A stretch of 64,000 nucleotides of DNA, taken from positions 2,803,001-2,867,000 of the forward strand of contig NZ_CM001368.1 in the NCBI RefSeq assembly GCF_000177215.2. The letters run 5' to 3'. The position numbers and the translations under genes were made by a program. This DNA comes from Solidesulfovibrio carbinoliphilus subsp. oakridgensis (GTDB lineage Bacteria > Desulfobacterota > Desulfovibrionia > Desulfovibrionales > Desulfovibrionaceae). Of the stretch, positions 63,808 through 64,000 are shown one piece after another; the first letter of the stretch is position 1; every line of letters begins with the position of its first letter. The notes beneath the pieces were generated by a model. It saw only the letters and a list, made by a program, of their open reading frames with translations, had not been told where the DNA came from and ran no database searches.

Positions 63808-64000
63808 GAATGCCTCCGGCGGCCGGGGGGGATTTTCCACCCCCCCCGGACCCCCCGAACGGGGTGGGCGGGAGTTGGGGCGGCAACGTCGGGCGGCGGG
63901 GCATCGACGGTTACGGTGCGCCGGCGGCGAAGCGCCGCAGGGGGAGCGAACGATGCGCCCCCTTGGGAGTTTTTGGGGAAGGAGGGGGTGTGGGGGAGGG
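63808..64000. repeat. Dispersed hairpin repeat element, copy 6 (runs off the window)
   Basis: It begins with GCCTCCGGCGGCC and a GGGGGGG/CCCCCCC hairpin with GGACC. The part 63841-63940 is the reverse complement of 6677-6850 in copy 1, with few changes, but without the 64-bp palindrome. The right end is cut by the window edge. Confidence 0.8.

Overview
The window is about 64 kb of very GC-rich bacterial chromosome. Gene content fits a sulfate-reducing deltaproteobacterium of the Desulfovibrio/Solidesulfovibrio group. The pointers are an AhbA-type siroheme decarboxylase subunit (alternative haem pathway), both an oxygen-sensitive class III (NrdD/NrdG) and a B12-dependent class II (NrdJ) ribonucleotide reductase, a SulP-type anion permease, and many multidomain sensor kinases. 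This placement is inferred from gene content, not from a database search. No rRNA, tRNA or CRISPR array was recognised.

Layout. 0-8.7 kb: a sensor kinase cut by the window edge, small secreted proteins, a diguanylate cyclase, ahbA, trxC, a FeoB-associated-like membrane peptide, a tandem universal stress protein, a TPR protein, and a zraP-like/SHOCT operon with a good sigma-54 promoter match. 8.8-17 kb: a defective, Mu-like prophage segment on the minus strand (zinc ribbon, holin-like, coiled-coil, 40-aa peptide, TerS, TerL, small membrane protein) with no portal, capsid, tail or transposase. It is accompanied by a Mor-like activator and a divergent S24-type repressor that share palindromic operators; a lipoprotein and a hybrid kinase lie inside the region. 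17-31 kb: a chemoreceptor, nrdG-nrdD, a glycosyltransferase, holA, radC, acyP, lon and nrdJ. 31-39 kb: a hydantoinase/deacetylase operon, a PEBP protein, class II aldolase, an EamA transporter, flaG preceded by a 10-bp tandem repeat, and a membrane protein whose C-terminus is encoded by a dispersed repeat. 39-44.4 kb: a complete branched-chain amino acid ABC transporter (livG-K-H-M-F order). 44.6-52.5 kb: NlpC/P60 lipoprotein, a large hybrid kinase, azlCD, a hydrolase, hflX and a membrane protein. 52.7-58.1 kb: a four-gene cluster mixing Rsb-type partner switching with CheA-type phosphotransfer. 58.2-63.8 kb: a Fur-family regulator, an ion-channel-like protein, a SulP permease, a HAD phosphatase coupled to a glycerol-1-phosphate dehydrogenase, and a hypothetical protein.

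The most unusual signals are (1) a family of intergenic elements bounded by the inverted motif GCCTCCGGCGGCC / GGCCGCCGGAGGC, built of hairpins whose stems change sequence between copies but stay complementary; (2) a 64-bp palindromic insert flanked by TA in one copy, with a matching empty site in another copy; and (3) the partner-switching/CheA cluster, which includes an anti-sigma-type ATPase fused to a STAS domain with a strong internal start site.
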